Of a DNA stretch of 46,634 nucleotides, positions 7,107 to 17,377 are shown piece by piece (position 1 is the stretch's first letter; each line of letters starts with the position of its first letter). The notes beneath the pieces are model-generated. The model did no database searches. It was not told the DNA's origin and saw only the letters and a program-made list of their open reading frames with translations. The DNA is from Lachnospiraceae bacterium (GTDB taxonomy: Bacteria > Bacillota > Clostridia > Lachnospirales > Lachnospiraceae), in NCBI GenBank assembly GCA_017472605.1, contig JAFUPV010000066.1, forward strand, positions 1-46,634, in the 5' to 3' direction. Position numbers and translations under genes: made by a program.

Positions 7107-8114
7107 TCATTCGCCAGCATGTGAGATTCCCAGAATCTCCAGTTCCTTCTGGGTCAGTCCGATACCGCGCAGCATCAGGCGGTTGCCCCGCAGAGCTTCA
7201 ATGGAGTTGATACCCATTCCGCCCAGCAGCTCCTTAATCTCGTGTTTCCAGGCGGTCATCAGGTTGATAAGGCGCTCACTTCCGACATCCGGATTCAGGC
7301 GCCTGACCAGTTCCGGACGCTGGGTAGCAATTCCCCAGTTGCATTTGCCGCTCTGGCAGGTGCGGCAGAGATGACAGCCAAGAGCAAGGACGGCGGCAGT
7401 TGCCACATAACAGGCATCTGCGCCAAGGGCCACCGCTTTTACCACGTCTGCGGCGCTGCGGATGCTTCCGCCCACTACCAGAGAAACGCTATTACGGATT
7501 CCCTCATCACGGAGACGCTGATCGACAGCAGCAAGAGCCAGTTCAATGGGAATACCAACATTGTCACGGATCCTGGTCGGCGCGGCACCGGTACCGCCGC
7601 GGAAACCATCAATGGCAATGATATCAGCTCCGCTTCTGGCGATACCGCTGGCAATAGCGGCAATGTTATGGACGGCGGCAACCTTTACAATGACAGGCTT
7701 TTTATATTCCGTTGCTTCTTTCAGAGAGAACACCAGCTGACGCAAATCCTCAATGGAATAGATATCATGGTGAGGAGCGGGAGAGATGGCATCGGAGCCT
7801 TCCGGAATCATTCGTGTGCGGGACACATCGCCGACGATTTTTGCCCCGGGCAGATGACCGCCGATACCGGGTTTTGCGCCCTGACCCATTTTGATTTCAA
7901 TGGCCGCGCCCGCTTCCAGATAATCCTTATGGACACCAAAACGGCCGGAGGCTACCTGGACAATGGTGTGTTCCCCATAGCAGTAAAAATCTTCATGAAG
8001 TCCGCCTTCACCGGTATTATAGCAGATACCAAGCTGAGACGCGGCTCTGGCCAGGGATTCGTGGGCATTGTAGCTGATGGAGCCGTAACTCATGGCTGAG
8101 AACATGACCGGCAT
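7107..8114 (-). CDS. Glutamate synthase FMN-binding domain (C-terminal part of interrupted module 2)
   Basis: TIM-barrel FMN domain that makes glutamate from 2-oxoglutarate and ammonia channelled from the amidotransferase module. Visible: MPVMFSAMSYGSIS, the EIKMGQGAKPGIGGHLPG phosphate-binding region, HHDIYSIEDL, and the Fe-S cysteines CHLCRTCQSGKCNWG. The frame continues upstream through 23 sense codons to an in-frame TAG at 8186-8184, directly joined to the ferredoxin ORF. As annotated here, translation restarts at ATG 8114, which has GGAG 6 nt upstream, and loses about 24 residues of the usual domain start (KRDESGNLICQLEPQLELS). Confidence 0.75.
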   Translation of the reverse strand: MPVMFSAMSYGSISYNAHESLARAASQLGICYNTGEGGLHEDFYCYGEHTIVQVASGRFGVHKDYLEAGAAIEIKMGQGAKPGIGGHLPGAKIVGDVSRTRMIPEGSDAISPAPHHDIYSIEDLRQLVFSLKEATEYKKPVIVKVAAVHNIAAIASGIARSGADIIAIDGFRGGTGAAPTRIRDNVGIPIELALAAVDQRLRDEGIRNSVSLVVGGSIRSAADVVKAVALGADACYVATAAVLALGCHLCRTCQSGKCNWGIATQRPELVRRLNPDVGSERLINLMTAWKHEIKELLGGMGINSIEALRGNRLMLRGIGLTQKELEILGISHAGE

Positions 8115-8183
8115 GGAAAGCTCCAGCTGAGGCTCCAGCTGGCAGATCAGATTGCCGGATTCATCCCGCTTGACAGACTGCGG

Positions 8184-8612
8184 CTATTTGCCAAGGAAAA
8201 CACGTGTCTCCATAGGCTCTCTCAGAGGGTCAATAGGAGGGTTGGTTACCTGAGAGGCATTGATCAGAATTCTGTCCCAATAAACGGGAAGCGGCTTTGG
8301 ATTGCCCATAGAGGAAAGAAGGACGCCGCCACTGTTTGCCTGCTTGTAGATCTCCTGAATGGTATCATTCTGCCAGTTTGCATTTTCACGGAGCGCGCAG
8401 TTGCTTTTTACGATTTTCAGAGCTCTTGTTGGGCAGAAAGAAACACAGCGCTGGCAGTTGACACATTTTGTTTCATCACTGATCAGAATGCCGCGTTCCG
8501 CGTCAAAGCGATGGATCTCATTGGAACACTGCCGTTCACAGAGCCGGCAATGGATGCAGCGGCTGTCATTTCGAATCACTTCAAATTCAGGGTATATAAA
8601 TTGGATACTCAT
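8184..8612 (-). CDS. Glutamate synthase ferredoxin domain (N-terminal part of interrupted module 2)
   Basis: A 142-residue ORF with two [4Fe-4S] motifs, CIHCRLCERQC (about 18-28) and CVNCQRCVSFCP (about 47-58), followed by the linker NPPIDPLREPMETRVFLGK that normally leads into the FMN barrel. It should pass electrons to FMN. Its ATG overlaps the stop of the upstream amidotransferase gene as TGATG, so translation is probably coupled. It ends at a TAG in frame with the next ORF. Confidence 0.75.
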   Translation of the reverse strand: MSIQFIYPEFEVIRNDSRCIHCRLCERQCSNEIHRFDAERGILISDETKCVNCQRCVSFCPTRALKIVKSNCALRENANWQNDTIQEIYKQANSGGVLLSSMGNPKPLPVYWDRILINASQVTNPPIDPLREPMETRVFLGK

Positions 8613-9706
8613 CAGAACGCACCATCCTTTACTTTCACAATCACCGGTTCGCCGCCGGCAGGAGCGAAGATATTCTGCGCATCCGGTTCCATGACGCGGA
8701 TCGCCGCTTCCTCACTGGCAATGAATACCTTGTCATCCTTTTCCCCCACAACCATCGATCGCAGTTTAAGCCGGTCATTCAATGCCATCATTCCGCCGTT
8801 AAAACCAAAGACGATGGAGAATGGACCGGTGATCAGCAGATTGGAAAAGGCGGTACGCAAAAAGAGGTGCTTCTGTTTGTCAGCTTCATCCGTTTTTGCC
8901 TCAATGGTGCTCCAGAACGGAGCCGCGATCACACTTGCCGCCTCATTCAGAGTCAGTCCCTGAACGCGGATCAGGTAATCCATGATATAGGTAATGACTT
9001 CCGTATCCGTCTGAAGGGTGCATTTGTAGCCAAACATTTCAATAAAACGCCGATTGGCATCATAAGAAGAAATTTCTCCATTATGTACGATGGAATAGTC
9101 AAGAAGCGTGAATGGATGAGCGCCTCCCCACCAGCCTGGTGTGTTGGTCGGATAACGGCCGTGTGCTGTCCAGGAATAACCTTCATATTCGTCCAGGCGG
9201 TAAAACACACCCACGTCTTCCGGAAAACCGACTGCTTTAAAGGTTCCCATATTCTTACCGCTGGAAAAGACATAAGCTCCCGGCATGTCGGTATTGATCT
9301 TCATAACTGTTCTGGCGACAAATTCTTTTTCATCCAGCTGCATGGAAGTCAGGACAGATTGAAGCGGCGCAACGAAATAGCGCCATATAACAGGTTCGTC
9401 GGTGATTGCGGGAATCTTTCTGGTCGGAAGTATTTCTGACTTTACAATCTCGAACCGTTCCTTCAAAAAAACTTCACAGTCCTTTCTGGTCGAACGGCTG
9501 TTATAGAAAAGATGTAACGCATAAAAATCCCTGTATTCGGGATATATCCCATATCCGGCAAAACCGCCGCCGAGACCGTTGGAGCGGTCATGCATTGGTT
9601 TCATGGAATTAGCAATCATTTCACCGGACATCCGGTTCCCTTCTTTTGAGATAACGGCAGCAATTGCGCAGCCGGAAGGGATTCTGACTTGACCTTCAAT
9701 TTTCAT
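8612..9706 (-). CDS. Glutamate synthase glutamine amidotransferase module
   Basis: Class II (Ntn-type) glutaminase part of a split glutamate synthase; it should release ammonia from glutamine. Cys13 in IPSGCAIAAV is the likely nucleophile, so the N-terminus must be trimmed or act differently from enzymes with Cys at position 2. Other family marks are HGRYPTNTPGWWGGAHPF, IVHNGEISSYDANR and QTDTEVITYI. Length is 364 residues, normal for the separate module. First gene of the minus-strand operon; GAAAGGAAG precedes the ATG. The operon has no small NAD(P)H-dependent subunit here, so the electron donor must come from elsewhere, for example ferredoxin. Confidence 0.92.
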   Translation of the reverse strand: MKIEGQVRIPSGCAIAAVISKEGNRMSGEMIANSMKPMHDRSNGLGGGFAGYGIYPEYRDFYALHLFYNSRSTRKDCEVFLKERFEIVKSEILPTRKIPAITDEPVIWRYFVAPLQSVLTSMQLDEKEFVARTVMKINTDMPGAYVFSSGKNMGTFKAVGFPEDVGVFYRLDEYEGYSWTAHGRYPTNTPGWWGGAHPFTLLDYSIVHNGEISSYDANRRFIEMFGYKCTLQTDTEVITYIMDYLIRVQGLTLNEAASVIAAPFWSTIEAKTDEADKQKHLFLRTAFSNLLITGPFSIVFGFNGGMMALNDRLKLRSMVVGEKDDKVFIASEEAAIRVMEPDAQNIFAPAGGEPVIVKVKDGAF

Positions 9707-9763
9707 AGGGCTGTCTTCCTTTCAAATAGACTGCGTTACAGAAAGTCTGGAAAAGGCTTCTGT

Positions 9764-9827
9764 AAATAAAAAAGCAGGGGCGTTCATTTCAGATCAGACA
9801 CCATTGTCTGTACTAAAATGAACGCCC
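9764..9827 (-). terminator. Leader terminator of the glutamate synthase operon
   Basis: On the minus strand GGGCGTTCATTT pairs with AAATGAACGCCC, enclosing a smaller hairpin, and is followed by CTGCTTTTTTATTT. It lies between promoter and first gene, so it is an attenuator rather than an end terminator. Its 5' arm overlaps the first ANTAR-type hairpin. Confidence 0.9.
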
Positions 9828-9837
9828 TTGCTCACTT
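9795..9837 (-). promoter_or_regulatory. Paired ANTAR-type RNA hairpins in the glutamate synthase leader
   Basis: Hairpin 1 (9837-9816): AAGTGAGC pairs with GTTCATTT (8 bp with two G-U) around hexaloop AAGGGC. A 5-nt linker follows. Hairpin 2 (9810-9795): CAGAC pairs with GTCTG around hexaloop AATGGT. Both loops have A at position 1 and G at position 4, the published ANTAR-target signature. Hairpin 1 starts at the expected transcription start and shares its loop and 3' arm with the terminator, so the two structures exclude each other. Binding of the ANTAR protein should allow read-through. Confidence 0.75.
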
Positions 9838-9843
9838 GTTTTC

Positions 9844-9872
9844 GTTATACATCGAAGTCGGCATTTTGTCAA
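9844..9872 (-). promoter_or_regulatory. sigma-A promoter of the glutamate synthase-glnA-ANTAR operon
   Basis: Minus strand TTGACA (9872-9867), 17-nt spacer, TATAAC (9849-9844). The predicted start is near 9837, the first base of the ANTAR-type hairpin. It lies back to back with the glnN promoter across about 50 nt of A/T-rich DNA. Confidence 0.85.
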
Positions 9873-9921
9873 TATCGTTTTTTTATCTGAAAAATTTTTT
9901 TGAAAATTTGAAAAAAAGGTG

Positions 9922-9950
9922 TTGACACAAAAAAAACAAAGGTGTATTAT
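9922..9950 (+). promoter_or_regulatory. sigma-A promoter of the glnN operon
   Basis: TTGACA (9922-9927), 17-nt spacer, TATTAT (9945-9950). The predicted start is near 9957, just before an AAGGGC-loop hairpin. Confidence 0.87.
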
Positions 9951-9958
9951 GCTGTGCA

Positions 9959-10010
9959 TAAAGGCAAGGGCGTCTTTGAGGCTGGAACTCAAAGGCGCTT
10001 CTTCTTTTTT
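9959..10010 (+). terminator. First leader terminator of glnN with overlapping ANTAR-type hairpin
   Basis: GCGTCTTTGAG (9970-9980) pairs with CTCAAAGGCGC (9988-9998; 11 bp, one U-G), followed by TTCTTCTTTTTT. An alternative hairpin, TAAAGGC with GTCTTTG around hexaloop AAGGGC (9966-9971), uses the same 5' arm. The loop is identical to that in the divergent glutamate synthase leader. A clear second hexaloop hairpin is not seen; a weakly supported AAAGGC loop occurs at 9991-9996. Confidence 0.75.
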
Positions 10011-10059
10011 GCAGGCAGCTCAAAGCGCTGCAGAAACCGCTCTTAATTTCGTATGACTC

Positions 10060-10110
10060 AGGCAAAGGCGTCGTTGGTGTTGTCCGGCACAAAGACGCCT
10101 TTGCCTTTTT
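10060..10110 (+). terminator. Second leader terminator of glnN
   Basis: AGGCAAAGGCGTC (10060-10072) pairs with GACGCCTTTGCCT (10094-10106), followed by TTTT. Its 5' arm contains GGCAAAGGCGTC, an 11/12 match to GGCAAGGGCGTC in the first terminator, and can present an AAAGGC hexaloop on a short stem. The leader thus carries two terminators in series before the glnN start at 10137. Confidence 0.85.
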
Positions 10111-10136
10111 ATCTGACAGAAAAGGAGAGTTTTACT

Positions 10137-12233
10137 ATGGGAACTGTATCGGAATATTTTGGAAGTCTGGTTTTTGATGACAGAGTAATGAAAGCAAAGT
10201 TGTCGGCAGAGGTATACCAGTCGCTCAAAAAGACAATCGATGAGGGCGCAAAGCTGGATCCTGGTGTTGCCAATGCAGTAGCGGCCGCAATGAAGGATTG
10301 GGCAGTTGCCAATGGTGCAACTCACTATACCCACTGGTTCCAGCCCCTGACCGGCATCACAGCCGAGAAGCATGACAGCTTCATTTCCCCGGCACCGGAC
10401 GGCGGTGTGATTATGGAGTTCTCCGGCAAGGAACTGATTAAAGGCGAGCCGGATGCATCTTCCTTCCCCTCCGGCGGACTGAGAGCTACCTTTGAGGCAA
10501 GAGGCTATACCGCATGGGATCCCACCTCCTATGCATTTATTAAAGGAAAAACACTTTGCATTCCTACCGCGTTCTGCTCGTACGGCGGTGAGGCACTGGA
10601 TAAGAAGACACCGCTTCTTCGTTCCATGGAAGCACTGAACAAACAGGCGCTGCGAATTCTTCATCTGTTCGGAAATGACACGGTCAAATGTGTCCGCACT
10701 TCCGTTGGACCGGAGCAGGAATATTTCCTCATTGATAAAGAAATGTATGAGAAACGCCGGGATCTGAAATATACCGGACGAACCCTGTTTGGTGCGAAGC
10801 CGCCAAAGGGACAGGAAATGGATGACCATTACTTCGGCGTCATCAAGCCAAGAGTTGCCGCCTTTATGGAAGAGCTTAACGAAGAACTCTGGAAGCTTGG
10901 TATTCTTGCGAAAACGGAACATAATGAAGTGGCTCCGGCGCAGCATGAGCTGGCTCCCATCTACACCACCACAAATATTGCTACCGACCACAACCAGTTA
11001 ATGATGGAAATCATGCAGAAGGTAGCTGCGAAGCATGGACTGGTATGTCTCCTTCATGAAAAGCCATTTGCCGGCGTAAACGGAAGCGGCAAGCATAATA
11101 ACTGGTCTATTTCCACCGATACCGGCGTAAACCTGTTGTCGCCCGGTGAGACACCATATGAAAATGCCCAGTTCCTCCTGTTCCTCTGCGCAGTCATCAA
11201 GGCTGTGGATGATTATCAGGATCTACTGCGAATCTCCGTTGCAACTGCAGGAAACGATCATCGTCTTGGCGCAAACGAAGCGCCGCCTGCAGTGGTTTCC
11301 ATCTTCCTTGGTGATGAGCTGAACGCGGTTATGAAGGCAATCGAGACGGATACCCCTTACGAGGGAACAAAGAAGAAGCAGATGAAGCTTGGTGTTGATG
11401 TACTTCCCAAATTTAACAGGGATACCACAGACCGCAACCGTACATCCCCCTTTGCTTTCACCGGCAACAAGTTTGAGTTCCGTATGCTTGGTTCCTCCAA
11501 CAGCATCGCCTGCGCAAACATCATGCTGAACACAGCGGTGGCAGAGAGTCTGAAAATCTATGCAGACAGACTGGAGAATGCGGATGATTTCCAGACCGCG
11601 CTTCATGAGATGATCCGCAAGACAATCAAGGATCATAAGCATATCATCTTCAACGGAAATGGTTATGATGACGCATGGATTCAAGAGGCAACCGAAGTTC
11701 GGGGACTGCTGAACTATCGTACAACGCCGGATTGTGTGCCGCATCTTCTGGATAAGAAAAATGTGGATATGCTGACTGCACACAAAGTATTCTCTGAGAC
11801 CGAGCTGAAATCCCGTTACGAGATTACTCTGGAAAATTACTGTAAGACAGTTATGATCGAAGCAAACACCATGGTGGATATGGCAAAGACGGAAATCGCG
11901 CCGGCTGTAGAAACCTATGCGGCAGAAATCGCAAAGGCGGCAGCGGCCAAGAAGACTCTGAATCCGTCACTGGCATGTGTCTATGAGACAGAACTTGTTA
12001 AAAAGCTGTCCAGACTGGTTGACCGGATCGCCCTTCAGACCGATGAGCTGGAAGCAGCACTCCTTGATCTTTCGTCTGCGGAAACCGTTGGAGCCTGCGC
12101 AGATGCAATCCGTGATACCATTCTGGTAAAGATGGGAGAGCTGAGACTTGCGTGTGATGAAGCTGAGACAGTAACCGCGAAGAAATACTGGCCGTTCCCG
12201 ACCTATGGCGATCTGCTGTTTGGGGTAAAATAA
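10137..12233 (+). CDS. glnN: Glutamine synthetase type III
   Basis: Large (698-residue) GSIII-type glutamine synthetase, a dodecameric ligase making glutamine from glutamate and ammonium. Family marks: [10 protein letters not shown] (about 191-200), the [11 protein letters not shown] segment, [10 protein letters not shown] (about 315), [16 protein letters not shown] and [16 protein letters not shown] lies 9 nt before ATG 10137. A longer reading from 10053 would begin inside the leader terminator and is rejected. First gene of a six-gene plus-strand cluster. Expression is probably set by the two leader terminators and the ANTAR protein encoded 5 kb away. Confidence 0.96.
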   Translation: MGTVSEYFGSLVFDDRVMKAKLSAEVYQSLKKTIDEGAKLDPGVANAVAAAMKDWAVANGATHYTHWFQPLTGITAEKHDSFISPAPDGGVIMEFSGKELIKGEPDASSFPSGGLRATFEARGYTAWDPTSYAFIKGKTLCIPTAFCSYGGEALDKKTPLLRSMEALNKQALRILHLFGNDTVKCVRTSVGPEQEYFLIDKEMYEKRRDLKYTGRTLFGAKPPKGQEMDDHYFGVIKPRVAAFMEELNEELWKLGILAKTEHNEVAPAQHELAPIYTTTNIATDHNQLMMEIMQKVAAKHGLVCLLHEKPFAGVNGSGKHNNWSISTDTGVNLLSPGETPYENAQFLLFLCAVIKAVDDYQDLLRISVATAGNDHRLGANEAPPAVVSIFLGDELNAVMKAIETDTPYEGTKKKQMKLGVDVLPKFNRDTTDRNRTSPFAFTGNKFEFRMLGSSNSIACANIMLNTAVAESLKIYADRLENADDFQTALHEMIRKTIKDHKHIIFNGNGYDDAWIQEATEVRGLLNYRTTPDCVPHLLDKKNVDMLTAHKVFSETELKSRYEITLENYCKTVMIEANTMVDMAKTEIAPAVETYAAEIAKAAAAKKTLNPSLACVYETELVKKLSRLVDRIALQTDELEAALLDLSSAETVGACADAIRDTILVKMGELRLACDEAETVTAKKYWPFPTYGDLLFGVK

Positions 12234-12253
12234 GATTTGAGAGGTAACTGCTT

Positions 12254-13834
12254 ATGTGTTCAATCATGGGTTATTGCGGTAAAAGTGCCGTGTTGAAGAA
12301 ATTTCAGGAAGGATTGGAAGCCACCGTGTCGAGAGGCCCGGATGACTGCCGGATCATCGAAACCGGTAATGGAATCCTTGGCTTTCGCCGTCTGGCAATC
12401 ATGGATCTGTCTCCCCTCGGAATGCAGCCTTTTGAGCTGAATGGAAGCTATGTTGTCTGCAATGGCGAGATCTATGGATTTGAAGCGCTCAGGAACACAC
12501 TGGCAGAAAATTATACCTTTACCAGTGACTCGGACTGTGAGATTCTGCTTCCAATGTACCGGGAATACGGCACTGACATGTTTGCCATGCTGGATGCGGA
12601 ATATGCCTGCATCATTTATGATGGAGAAACCGGTGAATATATAGCGGCAAGAGATCCCATCGGAATCCGTCCCCTCTACTATGGCTATGATAAAGAGGGA
12701 ACGATTGTATTTGCCAGCGAGCCGAAGAATCTGATTGGCCTGGTTGATAAAATTATGCCGTTTCCTCCCGGCCATTATTATAAGGACGGTCAGTTTATCT
12801 GCTACTGCGACATCGCAGCAGTTGATCATGTATTGGAAGATGATCTGGAAACAGTCTGTAGAAACATTCATGAAAAACTGGTTGCCAGTGTGGAAAAACG
12901 TCTGATTGCCGATGCCAAGGTTGGTTTTCTTCTTTCCGGCGGCCTGGATTCGTCTCTTGTATGCGCCATTGCTGCAAAGAAAAGCAAAACACCGATTCGG
13001 ACATTTGCCATTGGCATGAGTGAAGACGCCATTGATTTAAAATACGCAAAACAGGTTGCTGACTTCATCGGAAGCGACCATCAGGAGATCATCATTACGA
13101 AGGATGATGTCCTTAACAGTCTGAAAACAGTCATTCATCTGCTGGGAACCTTCGATATTACAACGATTCGTGCCAGCATGGGAATGTATCTGATCTGTAA
13201 AGCAATCCATGAGCAGACAGATATCCGCGTCCTTCTGACCGGAGAAATTTCCGATGAACTGTTTGGATATAAATATACGGAATTCGCGCCGGATGCAAAA
13301 GCCTTTCAGGAAGAAGCACAGAAGCGGATCCGTGAGCTCCACATGTATGATGTTCTTCGTGCGGACCGATGCATTAGTGTAAACTCTCTGGAAGCAAGAG
13401 TGCCTTTCGGTGATCTTGATTTCGTGAAGTATGTCATGGCAGTAGATCCCAGGCTGAAGCTGAATACCTATGGAAAGGGAAAATACCTGCTGCGTCATGC
13501 CTTCGAGGAAGGCGATTATCTTCCACACGGCATCCTTTGGCGTGAGAAAGCAGCATTTTCCGATGCGGTCGGCCATTCCATGGTTGACTACCTGAAGGAA
13601 TATGCCGAAGAAGCATATTCCGCAGAAGAATTTGAGGAAGGCTGCAAAGCCTATGAGCACGCCCGTCCGTTTACGAAAGAATCCCTGCTTTACCGCGATA
13701 TCTTCGAAGAGTTCTATACGGGACAGGGAGAGATGATCGTGGACTTCTGGATGCCAAACAAATCCTGGGAGGGCTGCAACGTAAATGACCCGTCTGCCCG
13801 TGTGCTGGCGAACTACGGCGACAGCGGAAAGTAA
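12254..13834 (+). CDS. asnB: Asparagine synthetase, glutamine-hydrolysing
   Basis: Makes asparagine from aspartate, ATP and glutamine. It begins MCSIMGYCGK, so Cys2 becomes the N-terminal nucleophile of the class II amidotransferase domain after Met removal. NGEIYGFEAL marks the glutaminase core. The synthetase domain carries the ATP-pyrophosphatase loop LSGGLDSSLVCAI (about residues 228-240) and LTGEISDELFGY. 526 residues, typical of compact AsnB. GAGAGG precedes the ATG, 20 nt after glnN, in the same operon: it spends the glutamine that glnN makes. Confidence 0.96.
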   Translation: MCSIMGYCGKSAVLKKFQEGLEATVSRGPDDCRIIETGNGILGFRRLAIMDLSPLGMQPFELNGSYVVCNGEIYGFEALRNTLAENYTFTSDSDCEILLPMYREYGTDMFAMLDAEYACIIYDGETGEYIAARDPIGIRPLYYGYDKEGTIVFASEPKNLIGLVDKIMPFPPGHYYKDGQFICYCDIAAVDHVLEDDLETVCRNIHEKLVASVEKRLIADAKVGFLLSGGLDSSLVCAIAAKKSKTPIRTFAIGMSEDAIDLKYAKQVADFIGSDHQEIIITKDDVLNSLKTVIHLLGTFDITTIRASMGMYLICKAIHEQTDIRVLLTGEISDELFGYKYTEFAPDAKAFQEEAQKRIRELHMYDVLRADRCISVNSLEARVPFGDLDFVKYVMAVDPRLKLNTYGKGKYLLRHAFEEGDYLPHGILWREKAAFSDAVGHSMVDYLKEYAEEAYSAEEFEEGCKAYEHARPFTKESLLYRDIFEEFYTGQGEMIVDFWMPNKSWEGCNVNDPSARVLANYGDSGK

Positions 13835-13860
13835 TGGAAAATCGGAATAAAGAGAAGGAG

Positions 13861-13880
13861 ACCGCATAATATGCGGTTTT
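13861..13880 (+). terminator. Weak hairpin between asnB and purC
   Basis: ACCGCAT and ATGCGGT pair (7 bp, 3-nt loop) followed by TTTTCCC. A 12-bp perfect palindrome, TTGTTCGAACAA, lies just after at 13887-13898. The hairpin may lower read-through into purC; no promoter is evident here. Confidence 0.4.
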
Positions 13881-13922
13881 CCCTCGTTGTTCGAACAAGT
13901 TGAGAAAGAGAGGTTTATAAAG

Positions 13923-14636
13923 ATGAACAAGAGAGAACAGCTGTATGAAGGAAAAGCAAAGAAGGTTTTTAAGACGGATGATGAAAATCTACTGATTGTG
14001 GATTATAAGGATGACGCGACTGCATTTAACGGTCTGAAAAAGGGAACAATTGCAGGTAAGGGTGTGATCAATAATAAGATGAGCAACCTGCTGATGCAGA
14101 AGATTGAAAAAGAGGGAATTCCGACTCATTTTGTGAAGGAGCTCAGTGACAGAGAGACACTGGTAAAGAAGGTTTCCATTGTCCCTCTTGAAGTGATTAT
14201 CCGAAACATTGCGGCCGGTTCTTTTTCCAAACGCTACGGTGTGGAAGAGGGCGTTGTGTTTGAAGAACCGACAATCGAGTTTTCCTATAAAAACGATGAA
14301 TTGGGCGATCCGCTCTGCAACACATATCATGCCATTGCGCTGAAGCTGGCCACTGCGGATGAAATGGAACGGATTAAGAAATATGCCTTTGGCGTCAATG
14401 AGATTCTGAAGGAATTCTGGAAGGGATGCGGTGTCACTCTGGTTGACTTCAAGCTGGAGTTTGGCAGGCTGGCAGACGGAACCATTGTACTGGCAGACGA
14501 AATCAGCCCGGATACCTGTCGTCTCTGGGATTCCAAAACCGGAGAAAAGCTGGATAAGGACAGATTCCGCCGTGATCTTGGCGGGGTAGAGGATGCTTAT
14601 GCCGAAGTGATGAAGCGGCTGAAAGAGAATATCTGA
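13923..14636 (+). CDS. purC: SAICAR synthase (phosphoribosylaminoimidazole-succinocarboxamide synthase)
   Basis: Joins aspartate to CAIR with ATP in purine synthesis. The start MNKREQLYEGKAKKVFKT, the middle EVIIRNIAAGSFSKRYG and the end-region LVDFKLEFG and DEISPDTCRLWD are characteristic. 237 residues, normal. GAGAGG lies 9 nt before ATG 13923; an upstream in-frame start at 13887 lies in the palindrome and is less likely. It is the only purine gene in the cluster and the only one after glnN that does not use glutamine directly. Confidence 0.95.
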   Translation: MNKREQLYEGKAKKVFKTDDENLLIVDYKDDATAFNGLKKGTIAGKGVINNKMSNLLMQKIEKEGIPTHFVKELSDRETLVKKVSIVPLEVIIRNIAAGSFSKRYGVEEGVVFEEPTIEFSYKNDELGDPLCNTYHAIALKLATADEMERIKKYAFGVNEILKEFWKGCGVTLVDFKLEFGRLADGTIVLADEISPDTCRLWDSKTGEKLDKDRFRRDLGGVEDAYAEVMKRLKENI

Positions 14637-14642
14637 GCTTAA

Positions 14643-17369
<2,727 letters not shown>

Positions 17370-17377
<8 letters not shown>

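Larger units (their letters stand above)
7107..8612 (-). pseudogene. Glutamate synthase ferredoxin/FMN module, single gene broken by an in-frame TAG
   Basis: Taken together, 8612 down to 7107 is one frame of 502 codons with a single internal stop (TAG, 8186-8184). The family's usual product is about 500 residues: two [4Fe-4S] clusters, a linker, then the FMN barrel. The stop falls in the linker, in LGK-stop-PQSVKRDES. A single A-to-T change from AAG would create it. It could be a true nonsense mutation tolerated by restart, readthrough, or a sequencing error. Confidence 0.6.

Noticed and set aside
8184-8186. TAG as a pyrrolysine codon in glutamate synthase
   Set aside because: No pyl genes are visible, the family does not use pyrrolysine, and a simple nonsense change or base error explains it.
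10020-10991. 323-residue open frame opposite glnN
   Set aside because: Covers the glnN leader and coding region; no ribosome-binding site or domain.
13887-13898. TTGTTCGAACAA palindrome as a LexA or purine operator
   Set aside because: It does not match the Gram-positive LexA box (CGAAC-N4-GTTCG) or a PurR box, and no promoter is next to it.
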